The notes under the pieces are model-generated. The model ran no database searches, was not told the DNA's origin, and worked only from the letters and a program-made list of their open reading frames with translations. From Leptodactylus fallax (lineage: Eukaryota > Chordata > Amphibia > Anura > Leptodactylidae), in contig CAMRHE010000055.1 in assembly GCA_947044405.1 (NCBI GenBank), positions 490,501 through 554,500 on the forward strand: 64,000 nt of DNA, in the 5' to 3' direction. How positions within the stretch are numbered: position 1 is the first letter of the stretch; each line of letters starts with the position of its first letter. Position numbers and translations under genes: made by a program. Shown here in pieces: positions 26,138 to 41,186 of the stretch.

Positions 26138-26158
26138 CTTGTACAAAGTGTGTAAGAT
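26138..26158 (-). promoter_or_regulatory. Probable 5' splice site in the JAKMIP3 3'UTR
   Basis: Only 21 nt after the stop codon the transcript strand reads ACAAG followed by GTAAGAG, a near-perfect donor (GT = plus 26136-26137). The 3'UTR may therefore continue in a further exon at lower coordinates. The stop is less than 50 nt upstream of this junction, so it should not trigger nonsense-mediated decay. I could not identify the next exon. The nearest AATAAA on the transcript strand that I see is at 25758-25763, inside an A-rich stretch, and is weak as a polyadenylation signal. Confidence 0.5.
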
Positions 26159-26209
26159 CTAAGACCATAATATAAAAGCTAGAGAGAAAAATAAAAACAA
26201 AAATAAAAA
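26159..26209 (-). CDS. JAKMIP3: JAKMIP3 last coding exon: hydrophobic C-terminal tail and stop
   Basis: The acceptor is attccag before TTT; 16 codons, then TAG at 26159-26161. It encodes FLFLFLFFSLAFILWS, the hallmark JAKMIP hydrophobic tail (human ends in P where this has S). The all-hydrophobic stretch at the extreme C-terminus resembles a tail anchor and fits membrane association in the secretory pathway (inference from the family). This confirms that the gene is complete at its 3' end. Confidence 0.93.
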   Translation of the reverse strand, partial: FLFLFLFFSLAFILWS

Positions 26210-26353
26210 CTGGAATAAAGGGGAAGAGATAAAAAGAGAAATTGTGATTTGTTAGGAAGATATCTCCAGGAGGAATCAATGTACAGTTTTATTACTACAA
26301 GAAGCTCATTGTCCATTCACTGTACACATACAAAGGACACACTTTTTAAGGGG

Positions 26354-26358
<5 letters not shown>

Positions 26359-26399
<41 letters not shown>
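26359..26399. repeat. (TA)n microsatellite
   Basis: Perfect 41-bp TA run in the last JAKMIP3 intron, about 150 bp upstream of the last coding exon on the transcript strand. Confidence 0.98.
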
Positions 26400-26401
<2 letters not shown>

Positions 26402-26430
26402 ATATCATACGTCAAAGTGAAACCTTGGGG

Positions 26431-27155
26431 ACAGTGGTGTAACTAGGAATGGCTGGGCCCCAGTGTAACTAGGAATGGCTGGGCCCCAAGGTGAACATTT
26501 GACATGGGGTCCCTCAAACTGCCGCCCCCAACTGTCCCCCGAACCGCCCTCTCCAACCCCCCCCACACAAACCGCATTCCTGCGCACACTTATGCGCTAT
26601 AGTGGCCCCTACACACTGTATTATGCCCCATAGTGGCGCCTGCACACAGTATTATGCCCCATTGTGGACCACCCATGAACAATTATTATACTCTGGGGTC
26701 CTTTCAGACCCTAGAGTATAATGATCGGAGACCCAGGGAAGCATACAAACAAAAAAACAAACAAACAAACAATGTTACTTACCTCTTCCTGGCTCCAGTG
26801 CACTCCGGTGTGCTACTTCGGCCATCTTCAATGTTGGACCAGATCTTGCATGAACCAGGCCAGCGTCACAACGCATAATGACGTCAGCTGACGTCTGGGA
26901 TGTCACCAAACAGGCCCTAAGTCTGCTGGAGTGCAGGAGAGGTAAGTAATAACTTTTTTTTTATGTTCCCTCACCTCCCCTGGGCCTCCGATCGTTATAC
27001 TCCGCGGTCTGAAAAGACCCCGGAGTATAATGATATCAGTGTTTGTGGGGTTCGCGGTAGTGGCTGCCACAGGGCTCCTGGCCCCCTAATGTCCCAGACC
27101 CTGTGGCAGCCGCTACCGCTGCTACCCCTATATTTATGCCCCTACTTGGGGAGAC
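26431..27155. mobile_element. Composite dispersed repeat (cagtggtgtaactagg family)
   Basis: Starts cagtggtgtaactaggaatg, with a short internal tandem copy of the first 25-30 bases. It contains tagtggc...cacactgtattatgcccc repeats and two inverted blocks (ccctggagtataat / ccccggagtataatg), and ends near atttatgcccctact. The composition and ends suggest a hAT-like non-autonomous element with a nested copy; boundaries are approximate. Confidence 0.5.
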
Positions 27156-28111
27156 AACCAGTCAAAATTGCTTCTAGGGGGTGGTCTTTCTAAGAAGATG
27201 GCCACTATGAAATAATAAATAGTGGAATAGGAATTTGGTTTGGATAAGGGGGTGGACTTCTCAAAGGGGTGTTGACTTAAGTTTCACTGTATAATTCAAC
27301 ACAGGTTTTTGGAAAAATTTAAAGCAACCCAGCAGTCCTTTGCAATAAAAATGTCACATTAAATGCATAACGTATAATTAAAAAACTCTACATAGTGGTC
27401 TTTTTTTAAAATTTTTTTTGCACTTCCTCCAATTCCTAGATTCATTGGTGGTCAGATAAAATACCCTCCTAAATGGGCCAGGCAAGAGCTGAAGATCTGG
27501 GGGAGTGTCTCGGACCACCTATGCACAGTATTTTGAATACTCTGAGAATTTGGTGGCCATTTTATTTACTGAAATGAAGGGGGTACAAGGAATAACAAAG
27601 GTTCAAAAGGAGGACACCAACTAAGATTTTCCAAAGTATCCTCCTGATGTTTTTATGACACAGCTTCTCACAGCTTTATGAGGTCGTCATCTGGAATGGT
27701 TTTCCATTAACAGATATGCATTGTCAAGAGTGAATTACTTGCCTTCATAATGTATTTGTACACAGTGCTATACAACACAGTTCTATACAGTGTTTAGCTC
27801 TACTCAACTACTGTTCTAATCCACATTATAACAACTAAATATATATTTTATACTATACTTATTGTAACATTTGTGAACTGGAGAGATGCTTTAATGAAAA
27901 TTACATTTATTGGTATGGAATCCTATTTTCCTTGCCTACTTTATAGCATACTGACATTTGACTTCTCAAAAAACTAATTATGAATTTTATAGAAATATTT
28001 TACTTAAAATATTTTGTAGCCTACTCACCAAAATTCTCCATGGGAAACCTGGTCAGTAATAATGACAACATTTACATAGGGAACGTTAGAAAGTTTAGCT
28101 CATAGTTTTAC
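27156..28111. other. JAKMIP3 intron sequence without recognised features
   Basis: Part of the intron between exons 28112-28177 and 26159-26209. A/T-rich; nothing further recognised. Confidence 0.6.
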
Positions 28112-28177
28112 CTTTTCTTCTAATTCCTTTATTTGTCTCTTCTGAAATTCTAGTCTTTCCTCGAGCTCCTTTATTCT
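28112..28177 (-). CDS. JAKMIP3: JAKMIP3 coding exon, window residues 758-779
   Basis: The exon is 66 nt (22 codons), with acceptor tttcag before AGA and donor AAG followed by GTAAAA. It encodes RIKELEERLEFQKRQIKELE plus EK, the last coiled-coil segment before the hydrophobic tail. The peptide is nearly invariant among JAKMIP proteins. Confidence 0.95.
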
Positions 28178-30368
<2,191 letters not shown>

Positions 30369-30389
30369 TTAGTTTCTCTGATGTCATAA

Positions 30390-30708
30390 ACAGAGATTGG
30401 CGAATTGGCTCGTAACGAGGCTGGGTTCATGCTGAATATTTCACTGGTGGCCCAATCACAGACCTGAGCCGTGAACCCTGGGCTGATGACATCACAGAAG
30501 AGTGCAAGTGCCAGACGCTGCGAGGAGGCCCAAGAGAGGTAACAGAAGGTGGGCCTGAATGTTTTTATTTTTTATTTTTTTTTTACACCTTTCTGGGCCT
30601 CCATCTATTATACTCTGGGGTCTGAAGAAATCCAGAGTATAATAATGTCACTTTTCACTTTGACATAACTTCGGCTGTGTTTGCCTTAGAGAACTAGAAA
30701 TTGGATAT
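30390..30708. mobile_element. Dispersed repeat (hAT-like family), partial
   Basis: Starts agagattggcgaattggctc, contains cctgaatgtttttatttttt and gggcctccatctattatact, and is homologous to 16791-17240 and 3001-3592. It runs directly into the 46-bp minisatellite. Confidence 0.7.
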
Positions 30709-31073
30709 ATAGGTTCCTAGGAGCCCTGACAGTGTTCTACACTATGTTTTATAGATAGGTTCCTAGGAGCCCTGACAGTGTTCTACACTATGTTTTATAG
30801 ATAGGTTCCTAGGAGCCCTGACAGTGTTATACACTATGTTTTATAGATAGGTTCCTAGGAGCCCTGACAGTATTCTACACTATGTTTTATAGATAGGTTC
30901 CTAGGAGCCCTAAGAGTATTCTACACTATGTTTTATAGGTAGGTTCCTAGGAGCCCTGACACTATCCTACACTATATTTATAGATAGGTTCCTAGGAGCC
31001 CTGACAGTGTTATACACTATGTTTTATAGATAGGTTCCTAAGAGCCTTGACACTATCCTACACTATGTTTTAA
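30709..31073. repeat. 46-bp minisatellite, about 8 copies, intronic
   Basis: Unit word aggttcctaggagccctgac recurs at 46-bp intervals (30711, 30757, 30803 and so on) with point variants (acactatccta versus cagtgttcta) and a single-base deletion near 30980. The unit matches the tail of the dispersed repeat at 17205-17250. Confidence 0.95.
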
Positions 31074-31357
31074 GCCAATTTAAAGTGTGATTGGTACCAA
31101 ACTTGTTTGTCCCAAAACAAACTGGCAAGTCCAGACCATTGGCATACTAGCGGTTTGGAATGTCCAGGAATATATAAAAAAATCAAAACTGTTTTTATCC
31201 ACAAACAGTGCCACACCTGTCTATGGTCTGTTTTTGGTACTGCAGCTCAACCCCATTAAGGTTCAAGTAAGAGATGCTCCAGTATTGATATTTCATGTGG
31301 AACATGAATAAGTATTTATTACCATAGACATGTCAAGAGAGGAGACAAGTCCTCTTC

Positions 31358-31754
31358 GGCCTCATGCACATGAATGCTGAAAAAAACAGCTGTGAAAAAC
31401 GGATGACATGATCCATGTGTCACATGTGTATCATCCATGTTCTCTCCTACTGTCTGTTTTCAACTGTGAGTTTGAAAAAACAGATGAACTATATTAGTCT
31501 TTTCTTTAGATTCCACCCACTGATCTGTTTCTCCATCACTCAGATACGCATCTGTTTTGACGGACATTAAAAACAGACCCACTGACTTGTATTGGTCTGT
31601 CCGGCCGCAAAAACAGCCAAAAATTGGCCATGTTCTGTTTTTTATTGGACGCTATTTTTGGTCCATTAAAAAAATAACATGTGAAGGTACCATTGATTTC
31701 CATTGTTCTGAAAATGGACACATGATGGACATGTGACTGTCGCGTGCATGAGGC
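31358..31754. mobile_element. Foldback MITE (ggcctcatgcaca family)
   Basis: Left end ggcctcatgcacatgaatgc and right end cgcgtgcatgaggcc are inverted copies. Internal halves also pair (ttggtccattaaaaaa and similar). It lies 41 bp below the frameshifted exon. A related partial copy is at 38396-38665. Confidence 0.75.
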
Positions 31755-31795
31755 CAATTCTAGAATAAATTGTAATGACAACATTTTGCTTTTAC

Positions 31796-31874
31796 CTTGT
31801 GAGCCTGATCCAATGATTTTTTTCCTAAAGTCAAGTTCTTCATCCAGATATCCCTTCTGTCTTGTAAACAACTC
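31796..31874 (-). CDS. JAKMIP3: JAKMIP3 coding exon with +1 frameshift, residues 664-689
   Basis: The exon is 79 nt, with acceptor tatag before GAG and donor AAG followed by GTAAAA. It reads ELFTRQKGYLDEELDFRKK and then leaves the family frame. In the next frame the expected SLDQAHK follows exactly up to the donor. The shift maps to a run of seven T on the plus strand (31817-31823, seven A in the transcript), where six are needed. Seventy-eight nt would give 26 codons, phase 0 like all the other exons. As written, translation would continue out of frame and stop about 28 codons into the next exon. A homopolymer error is the simplest explanation; a real allele or pseudogene-like lesion is possible. 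Confidence 0.9.
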
Positions 31875-31959
31875 CTATATTATAAAGCAATAATCACAAA
31901 ATAGAAGACGAAACCGTCCACGTCTTAACATATGAACAATTGTAAGCCACATATCCTAC

Positions 31960-32028
31960 TTTCTCGTTCTCGAGGTCCACCATCTTCTGCTGTAGAGCCG
32001 ACTCAGTCACCTCTATTTGCTGGAGCCA
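31960..32028 (-). CDS. JAKMIP3: JAKMIP3 coding exon, window residues 641-663
   Basis: The exon is 69 nt (23 codons), with acceptor tcctag before TGG and a slightly weak donor, AAA followed by GTAGGA. It encodes WLQQIEVTESALQQKMVDLE plus NEK, a coiled coil. It is 89 bp from the preceding exon. Confidence 0.93.
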
Positions 32029-32117
32029 CTAGGAGGAGAAGGTAATATAGCCATAACAAGACAGATGGGTAATAGGAAAGAAAACCATCATGTAGAAAAT
32101 GATGGGTCACAATTTAC

Positions 32118-32183
32118 CTTTTCGGCCAAGTTTAGGACCGTTCTGGCTTGAATGATAACCACCTGCTCTTCATTGGTCAAGTT
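32118..32183 (-). CDS. JAKMIP3: JAKMIP3 coding exon, window residues 619-640
   Basis: The exon is 66 nt (22 codons), with acceptor gtgcag before AAC and donor AAG followed by GTAAAT. It encodes NLTNEEQVVIIQARTVLNLA plus EK, matching the family motif NLTNEEQV.IIQA.TVL.L.EKW. It contains no ATG. Confidence 0.94.
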
Positions 32184-32589
32184 CTGCACCCAAAGTACAT
32201 GACAGTGGTTAGAAATACATAGAAAAGACATATTTTTACTAAAGAATCATCCCACCTGGATTATGAAAAACTATAATATTAAAGATGATGTATGGAACCA
32301 GAAAATAGTCTGCTTTATGGCAACACTTTTAGTGCATGGTCTGTGTTGGCTAATGCAGTTTAGCCCCATACATTGCTAGACTTTTTCTCATTCCAGGCAA
32401 CCATTTTCAGTGGTGTTCAATGAAATGAAAACTTTTTATTCTGCCCAGATAATTCTCCAGATATGACCTTGTATAGTTTTAGTGATCCCATGTTATTTTT
32501 ATGTAATAATATTGAATGAGCTGTCATGTCTCTCATGGCTATTCAACTACCTGGAATATCAAGAGGGAGTGATCTGAAAAGGTGTCCGA

Positions 32590-33434
32590 GACTCAAGGGT
32601 AATGGATACTGGTGACCTATCCACAACATTGGTAATCAGTATTAGATCGGTGGGGGTCTGACATCTGGACTAGAGATGAGCAAAGTTTTCAAAAATTCGA
32701 TTCGACAACTTCGCTGAATTGTCCGATACGATTCTATTCAATCTGAATTAAATTTCCTGGCTGCAGAAAGACGGGGTGGGCAGCAAAATGGCGAAGTCCT
32801 TGGATGCTGCGGTCATCCAAGGTGTTAAAACCCCCGATCAGTTATGGAGCAGGGTGTTAGCTGTCAGTTACAGCTAACACCTGCTCCCGATGCCGTGGGC
32901 ACTCAGGAAGGGCTGTGGGCACTCAGGAAGGGGATAAAGGGCTGTGACATTACAGGGCTGGCTGCTGATTGGCTGCATGCATGGCATTGTGGGTGATCCC
33001 TTGTTCACAGAGTTCCTTGCCCCATGTCCTAAAATGTGCAGCAGCCATTTTTAAAAAATGCGATTTGTTACCATGAAGTGTGAGGAAATCTGGATTCGAT
33101 GTGAATCAAATATTTCCTGAAATTCGGATCAAATTCCACTTCGTCAGCTTCGATTCACTCATCTCTAATCTGGACTCTGCGTGGATCGGCTGCTTTGGCT
33201 TCCGGAAGCCGTATACAAGGTTTACAGGTGGAACCAGCTCTGCTCCTGATCTCTGTACACTGTATACAGCATCTGGTTCCTTACACACTAGTAATAGGAG
33301 AAGAACTGCTTCCTGACGTATTCCTTGTAGGCAGCTATATCAACTGATTGGTATGTGGCCCAGGTGTTGGACCCCCATCTATCAGATACTGATGACCTAT
33401 ATGATGGATAGGCCATCAGTGTCCACAACCCCTT
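32590..33434. mobile_element. T2-like MITE split by a hAT-like MITE
   Basis: The outer parts (ggtgacctatccacaacatt at about 32611 and tgatgacctatatgatggat at about 33389, ending tccacaacccc) are the halves of a foldback repeat of the 6165/23763 kind. The inner element 32671-33167 interrupts it, with its target duplication derived from the outer repeat. Confidence 0.6.
32671..33167. mobile_element. hAT-like MITE with a perfect 8-bp target duplication
   Basis: Ends TAGAGATGAGCAAAG and TTCACTCATCTCTA are inverted copies. The flanks are atctggac at 32663-32670 and again at 33168-33175, a perfect 8-bp duplication as in hAT transposition. Inner sequence is also palindromic near the ends (attcgattcg). 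No coding capacity. Confidence 0.85.
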
Positions 33435-33699
33435 CTAGCTGGCCACACAATAGATTAACGTCACCCAACTCTGCCATGTTTAACGGGAACAATTGATAAT
33501 CCAATATGTAAAGGGATATGTATGGAGGCACCTTCAATTTTTTCCCTGATATCAGGAAAAACAAGGGTAAAGCATGTTGAATTTCAACATGCCCTATCGT
33601 TTTGTTTTGTTTTGGTTTTTTTTGCAAGGGAGATAAGTATCCAGAGTTGTCTGGTAGGGACTTATTCCCAACAGCTATTTTGTGTATAGCCAGCCTTAA
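33435..33699. mobile_element. MITE (ctggccatacac family)
   Basis: Ends tagctggccacacaatag and ctattttgtgtatagccagccttaa are imperfect inverted repeats 265 bp apart. Related ends occur at 39832-40094 and 63011-63750. Confidence 0.65.
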
Positions 33700-34461
33700 T
33701 CTTGACTTATTGAACGCCACCTAAAATTATGTTTTCTCATGTTGGGTGGAATTATCCTTTTAGCATAAAAGCTAACATAAAAGCTATAGAATTAAGCAAA
33801 GCTTGTAACATTGTCAGACATTCCAAAAATGGTGACCTAGCGCTACAGCACTGCTGAAGGATGGTGTCAGTATGCATGTCAATCACCGACGTCTACGGTC
33901 ACATGCCAACCACTGAAGCCATGTGCATAGACAGTATTTCTATCACATTTCTGGAACTCTGCCAAATATTTGTAATTCCAGGACAACCCATTTAATTAAA
34001 GGGGTTGTCTCTCCAGGGTGACTCCTTTCCACATGAAATTTTAGGGCATTTGGACACCATATAAAAAGGTCTCCGGTTCAGACCCTTTCTTTGTCAGAGT
34101 GGAGAATTGCTAAAAATAAAGAGCAGATATAGTTCATTCATGTATTATGTGATCAGCCATTTGTCACTGGCCAGCTTCATATTTTAGTCCGTAGTGGAGA
34201 CCTGCTAACAAAGATCAAAGTGACAGATCCTATTCCACTGTGACATCTGAGACAGTGTAAGTCTGTTTGCGAATAGAACAAAAATACACTTCGATCAAAA
34301 CATCAGCCATATCCAAGCACCTTACCTATAATGCATGTTCTTTTGTTAAAAAAAATATAACCTATATTATAAGCGCACCCTGATGATATGGTATGCACGC
34401 CTGCCATGGAGACACATGACACAGCTAGGGCATGCAATTTAGAAAGTGGACATACACTTAC

Positions 34462-34515
34462 GGCGTTATCCCCTAGAATGTCCAGCTTCTTCATCAGCTC
34501 GGAAACAATGATGTC
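34462..34515 (-). CDS. JAKMIP3: JAKMIP3 coding exon, window residues 601-618
   Basis: The exon is 54 nt (18 codons), with acceptor tcctag before GAC and donor GCC followed by GTAAGT. It encodes DIIVSELMKKLDILGDNA; KKLDILGDN is conserved across the family. It lies only 83 bp from the previous exon, the shortest intron in the gene here apart from those around the microexons. Confidence 0.95.
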
Positions 34516-34574
34516 CTAGGAGGAGGTGGACATGTCATTATAGAGGATACATTTCATATCCATACAGAAGATTA

Positions 34575-34697
<123 letters not shown>

Positions 34698-35541
34698 CTA
34701 AAAGTAGAAGAAAAATGTTTATTTCTCTATCTAACCAAGTAACTAGTGATAACCAGACAACCCCATTAAGAAATCTCCTTATAAGACACATTTACATGAT
34801 CCTCATTCCTAGAGTAATACTTGGACAAACAGAACCACCAAGGATGTAACTAAATGGTCACGGATATTCTTTTATAGGCTCTGCTTGGGTTCCCTGCACA
34901 ACCTCTATCACATCCTATCCATATATTTTAGCACCATTTCCCTTTCTTTTTGGGTCCAGACCACCTTGAAGTCTTGTTCACAACATGTCTGTGCTCACTC
35001 GCTTCCCATCATTCCCTTCTCCTGTCAATTTCCCCCAAAGAGTAATCCGGCCACCTTTTGTGCCTCCTCCTCAGAATTCCTCCTTGACTCTATGGTTTTG
35101 ACCAACTTCTATTTTTGCTATTAAAAGGTTAATTTTCTCCTTTCTAACAGTATAATATGGGTATCATAAAGTCTTCTCACTATAGTGCACCAAAGGGGTG
35201 ATACATTTATAATGCACAGGCTGTCAGTGATCAAAGGAAGGAGATCAACCAACCCTAATGTTGTGATGATGACCTGTGGACCTCTTTGGCTTTTGAGCCC
35301 AGTTGCAACTGTCAACACTGCAACCCCTATAGTCATACCAGTGAGAACCATAGAAGGTCACTGGTAAAGCTTTAAGACACCATAACAAGTGTTGACGTGT
35401 GGAAATGACTTTTCCAAAAATCCCCAAAGATCCAACATTCACCATAAAATGTAGAATTTTTTTCCTGACACATCAGTTTAGAAAATGAAAGTGCAAGATA
35501 CAAAGTCAGAAGAAAAAGTCTAGATTAATAAATGAAAATTA

Positions 35542-35673
<132 letters not shown>

Positions 35674-35829
35674 CTATGGTGGGAAATAAAGAGTTAACTG
35701 TATACACATGAATGTAATTTTGCATCATTATTTGCACAGAGTTATAGTCATGAGAAAAACATAGTCCACCTTCCTTGAATTATATGGTTTTATATAACAG
35801 GCCATAATAAAATGAAGAAGCAGAGTGAA

Positions 35830-36977
<1,148 letters not shown>

Positions 36978-38040
36978 TTAGTGTAAACATTACATAGGAA
37001 GTCCTCTAGAGGGGGCTATGGAGCACATTTTACAAAAAGATTCCTAAGTGCTTGCTTTATCCTAGAAGATTTTCAGGTCTTTTATTAGTGAAGGTTTCTG
37101 TTTACTTTGCACCTGGTTTTGTTAAAAAACAAAGACGACAAACATACAGGGGAACTCAAGTGTCGCCCCGCAGCTACACCTGAAAAGCTGCTATTATTCC
37201 TCAAATCTGTCTACTTTGAAGGAAGTGCTGAAATTTCTATTTTGTGTTGCAGTTGTTTTTACTTTTTTTTTTGTCTATTTACAATACTGGTGTTTTCAAA
37301 CGCTATAGTATGAGCAAGCAATCTGTTATGAGCAAGCAATCCTCCTGTGTGCATGCTAATGTTTTATTGTATGTAGGAAAAGCCTGTGTAAACATTGGGT
37401 ATAAGTACATGTGTAAATATCCCTGTATTTATCGAAAATGTTAAAAAAAAAAAAAAAAATTGGGGGTGCAAACCAAAAATAACCGATGTATATCTTATCA
37501 TTGTGCAGTTGACATGATATTCCACCCATTTATCAAACACTCTTATGTTATCGGGGCTGCCGTAGACATATGGAAATTCGCACAGTAGATTTTCTATGTT
37601 CAACCCCCTTCCCACTCCACCTGCTGTGCGTGTGTGCTTGTAATTGTATTAAGTGACAGCCTGTTCTAGAAAGCAAAGTTTTATCATAGAAGATTCGTTT
37701 GGAAAGCTTTGATCAAAACCATGTTTCAGTCTGATCCTTCTAATGTCAAAGCCATATTAAGCACGCCGGTGTCAGAGCGCCTTTGTAGATGTGCAGTTTG
37801 ATCAACAAGAGTAGAAAATGATGAGAGTGATGACGTGCGGGGTACTCCATGAGCATAAAGGGAAGGAAAGAACAAAGTAATAGCCATTAGGATATATAAG
37901 TATTGTCATTTAGAATTCTAATGTAAAAAATAATATACAAAAAAAATCATCTGATGTTCTTGAAGGTCTTTTATAACCTTCTGCAGGAACTACTGTAAAA
38001 AAGTTAAATAAATATAAATTCTAAACGTTATTTAAATGTG

Positions 38041-38100
38041 TTTATATATAGAGATATCTATATATATCTATATATAATGTATATATTTTTATATTAAATT
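38041..38100. repeat. TA-rich low-complexity repeat
   Basis: tatatagagatatctatata-type alternation in a JAKMIP3 intron; partly self-complementary. Confidence 0.8.
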
Positions 38101-38164
38101 ATGTGTCACAATATGTCACTATTGATCACTATTAGACCTCACTGATTCTAGAGAATCCCACCCA

Positions 38165-38395
38165 CAAATTGCAGAAAAATATGTGCAGCAGAAATTCTGC
38201 GATTTCCAAAGCAGTCGCGGTTTTGGAAATCACAGCATGCCAGTTATACCTATGGAAACACTGGCTGTTTCCTTATAGATATAATGGAAACAGAAAGTCC
38301 GCAGAGGAAACCTTTGCAGACTTTCTGTGAAAAGCGCTGCGAGAAAAACCGTGATGCGTTGCACTTTTTTGCTGCGCCCCGTTACGTGGGGCCTT
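38165..38395. mobile_element. Partial copy of the 53657 repeat family
   Basis: Shares gcagtcgcggttttggaaat, tatacctatggaaaca, tagatataatggaa and agaaagtccgcagaggaaac with 53657-54007, ending tacgtggggccttag. The left end is missing. Confidence 0.75.
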
Positions 38396-38665
38396 AGTCT
38401 AACGCTCTCAGTTAAAAAGACAGATGAATCTCATTGGTCTTTTTTGACCAACCCACTGATCCGTTTCTAATGTCTGTTTAACGTAAAAACAGACATTAAA
38501 ACTGGACCCATAGACTTGTATTGGGTGAGGCCAGAAAAATGGACAAAAATAGGACATATTGTATTTTTCTAATGGACATGTGTATGCCTTGACTTCCACA
38601 TTTCTAAAAATGGACGGTTTTTTTTTTTGTTTTGTTTTTTAACGTCTGTCCATGAGGCCTTTGTA
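38396..38665. mobile_element. Partial copy of the ggcctcatgcaca family
   Basis: Resembles the right half of 31358-31754 (aaaaacagacattaaaactg, ctaatggacatgtgtatgcc, ccatgaggcct at about 38651). Confidence 0.55.
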
Positions 38666-39595
38666 GGAGTAATGGTAACACTATTAAAAACTGAGAAAAT
38701 GACTAAATTACAAAACAGACATAAGGGAAAAAAATTAATAGGATAAGATTAATAAGATCGGTGAAAAACTAAAATTAAATAAACAAAAACATTTTGGATG
38801 AAAAGTAATGCAAATAAAATACATCATACTTTAGATTTTTCACCATTACTATCCAAGTTTTTGGTGGCCTTCAGTAATGCACATTGTCTATTACCCTTAC
38901 TTAAAGGAGTCATCTGGCAGGCAATTTTTTATTTTAGAAATCACCCAAAATGGGTTTAAAAAATAAAGAAAGCCATTACTCACCTCACTGATCACCTGCC
39001 ACACCTATTCAGATGTCGCCGAGGGCCCCCACAGGTCTGTACTTACTGGTCCCTCTCCATACACACAGGAAATAATCACTCATCCAATCACCAGCTGCAT
39101 TGATGACCTGCCTCAGTTACTGATTGGCTGAACATCATTTCCAGTGTGTCTAGATGGAACAGGAAGCAGAGACTGCAACATTGGTATGGGATTCTCAAGG
39201 GAGAGGTTCCTTCCTTTTGTTTTTTTACCCATTTCTAGATTTTTGTCAAACAGCTTTATTCACCAGATAACCCTTTTCATTCTTCACAAATATTCTTATC
39301 ATTGATCAGGGTCTCTAGTTACAGGGCTAGGGAAGTGAGTAAAGAGAACCTAGATATGACTCTGACCACACCATTAACAATAGGTGGTAGAGACAGTTAC
39401 TCTTCCTTTCTATTCACATAGCATGCCCACAACACTCCTCGAGTTGATAAGCATTACCTGCAGGCCAGGCAAGATTTTTGCCCCAAAATACAAAGAAAAT
39501 AGAATATATCTTGATGAGAAAATATTCAAGAACCTTGGTTGGCCACAAATTCTGTAACCCATGAAGTCTAAAAATATTTGACGCATATGTCTCAC

Positions 39596-39679
39596 CTGAC
39601 CCTGCTCAGACATGGCTTTCTCCAGGTCTTCTATCCTTGTTTGATAGTGATAGATATCTGCTTGTAGCTGCTCTCGAGT
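39596..39679 (-). CDS. JAKMIP3: JAKMIP3 coding exon, window residues 486-513
   Basis: The exon is 84 nt (28 codons), with acceptor cctcag before ACT and donor CAG followed by GTGAGA. It encodes TREQLQADIYHYQTRIEDLE, then KAMSEQGQ, a coiled coil. It joins directly to DMKWIEEKQ of the next exon, as in the family. Confidence 0.93.
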
Positions 39680-39831
39680 CTGAGGGATATATGTGCAAAC
39701 AAAATATTAAATGAAAAATTTACATCACAACTTTTTGACATATACTTTTAGTTTCAAGAGTCTAGAGGAAAATTTGCCTCAGACTACACAGGGTTTGTTT
39801 GTAGTATGGAATCAAACATTGGTCCTTCCAT

Positions 39832-40094
39832 CTAAAGCTGACTATACACATGAAAACAGATGTTCAGTCAAAAGCTCTCTCGACCAACTCTTATACACAC
39901 TCGATGGGAGAGGGGAGAAAACCATTGTCTGGTGGTGGCCTCATATTGTCTTCATGAACAAAGGGAGTGAGCTGTTGAAATCCAACTGTCCAATCCTTAT
40001 CTGCCCCAACACAGGAGGAAGTAGGGAGGACACTTATACACATGCGAAATTGGTGGGTACAGTCAACATACATCTCACATATGGGCAGCTTTAG
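39832..40094. mobile_element. MITE (ctaaagctgrccatac family)
   Basis: Ends ctaaagctgactatacacat and atatgggcagctttag are inverted repeats 263 bp apart, in the intron between exons 40273-40401 and 39596-39679. Confidence 0.75.
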
Positions 40095-40221
40095 CTGAAG
40101 TACTGGGAGCCATCTTCCATAACTGCTTCTACCTATAGGGGTGGAAACTTCCTGCTCTGTTCCCTCCCACACCCCTGTTTAATAACAGTAAAGTCTGGTA
40201 AGGTACTAGACTCTCCGCTCA

Positions 40222-40401
<180 letters not shown>

Positions 40402-41054
40402 CTATCATAATCAATTACAGTTTTATTAAAAAGGCAATAATAAATTAATTTTGTACACTGTATGCAAATATAATTTTTTTCATTATTGGCAGTTTTATGG
40501 GATATAAAAAGTTTCCTCTAACCCTTTCCCACACCTTGAGATACAAGTACAGAGCAGTGATGGAGCTGGTCCATGAGCTATTCTCACACCATCAATCATA
40601 GAATTTTGGCTGGTTATAGCGGTCTGCACTGGAGTACTCCAATGCATTAATGGTTCAAGGATGAGCCATCAATTCAAGATCTGCAGGGGTCTGACACCCA
40701 GGCCTTCAGCTGATCAGCACTTTGAAGAGGTATCGCAGTGCAGCCCATTAACCTAAATGGGACTGAGCTGTGATCAGGCCATGACACCAATGAACATGAC
40801 ATCACATGGGCTGAGAAGGCCTGATCCACAGGGTGTATTGGGAATTGGACCCCCATGGATCTTCTAAAGATAGATCATCAATTTATAAGTCCTTTAAACA
40901 AAAAAAAAAATCTAAACTAAAAATTTCCCTAGTGGGCAACAAAAAATAAAACATTTCAATAAAATTTGAAAATTCATATAAAATTATCTATATATTCCAT
41001 GCGCCATAAATGCCAAAATTATTTGTGCCCTTATTGGGTTAATTCAATATACTA

Positions 41055-41186
<132 letters not shown>

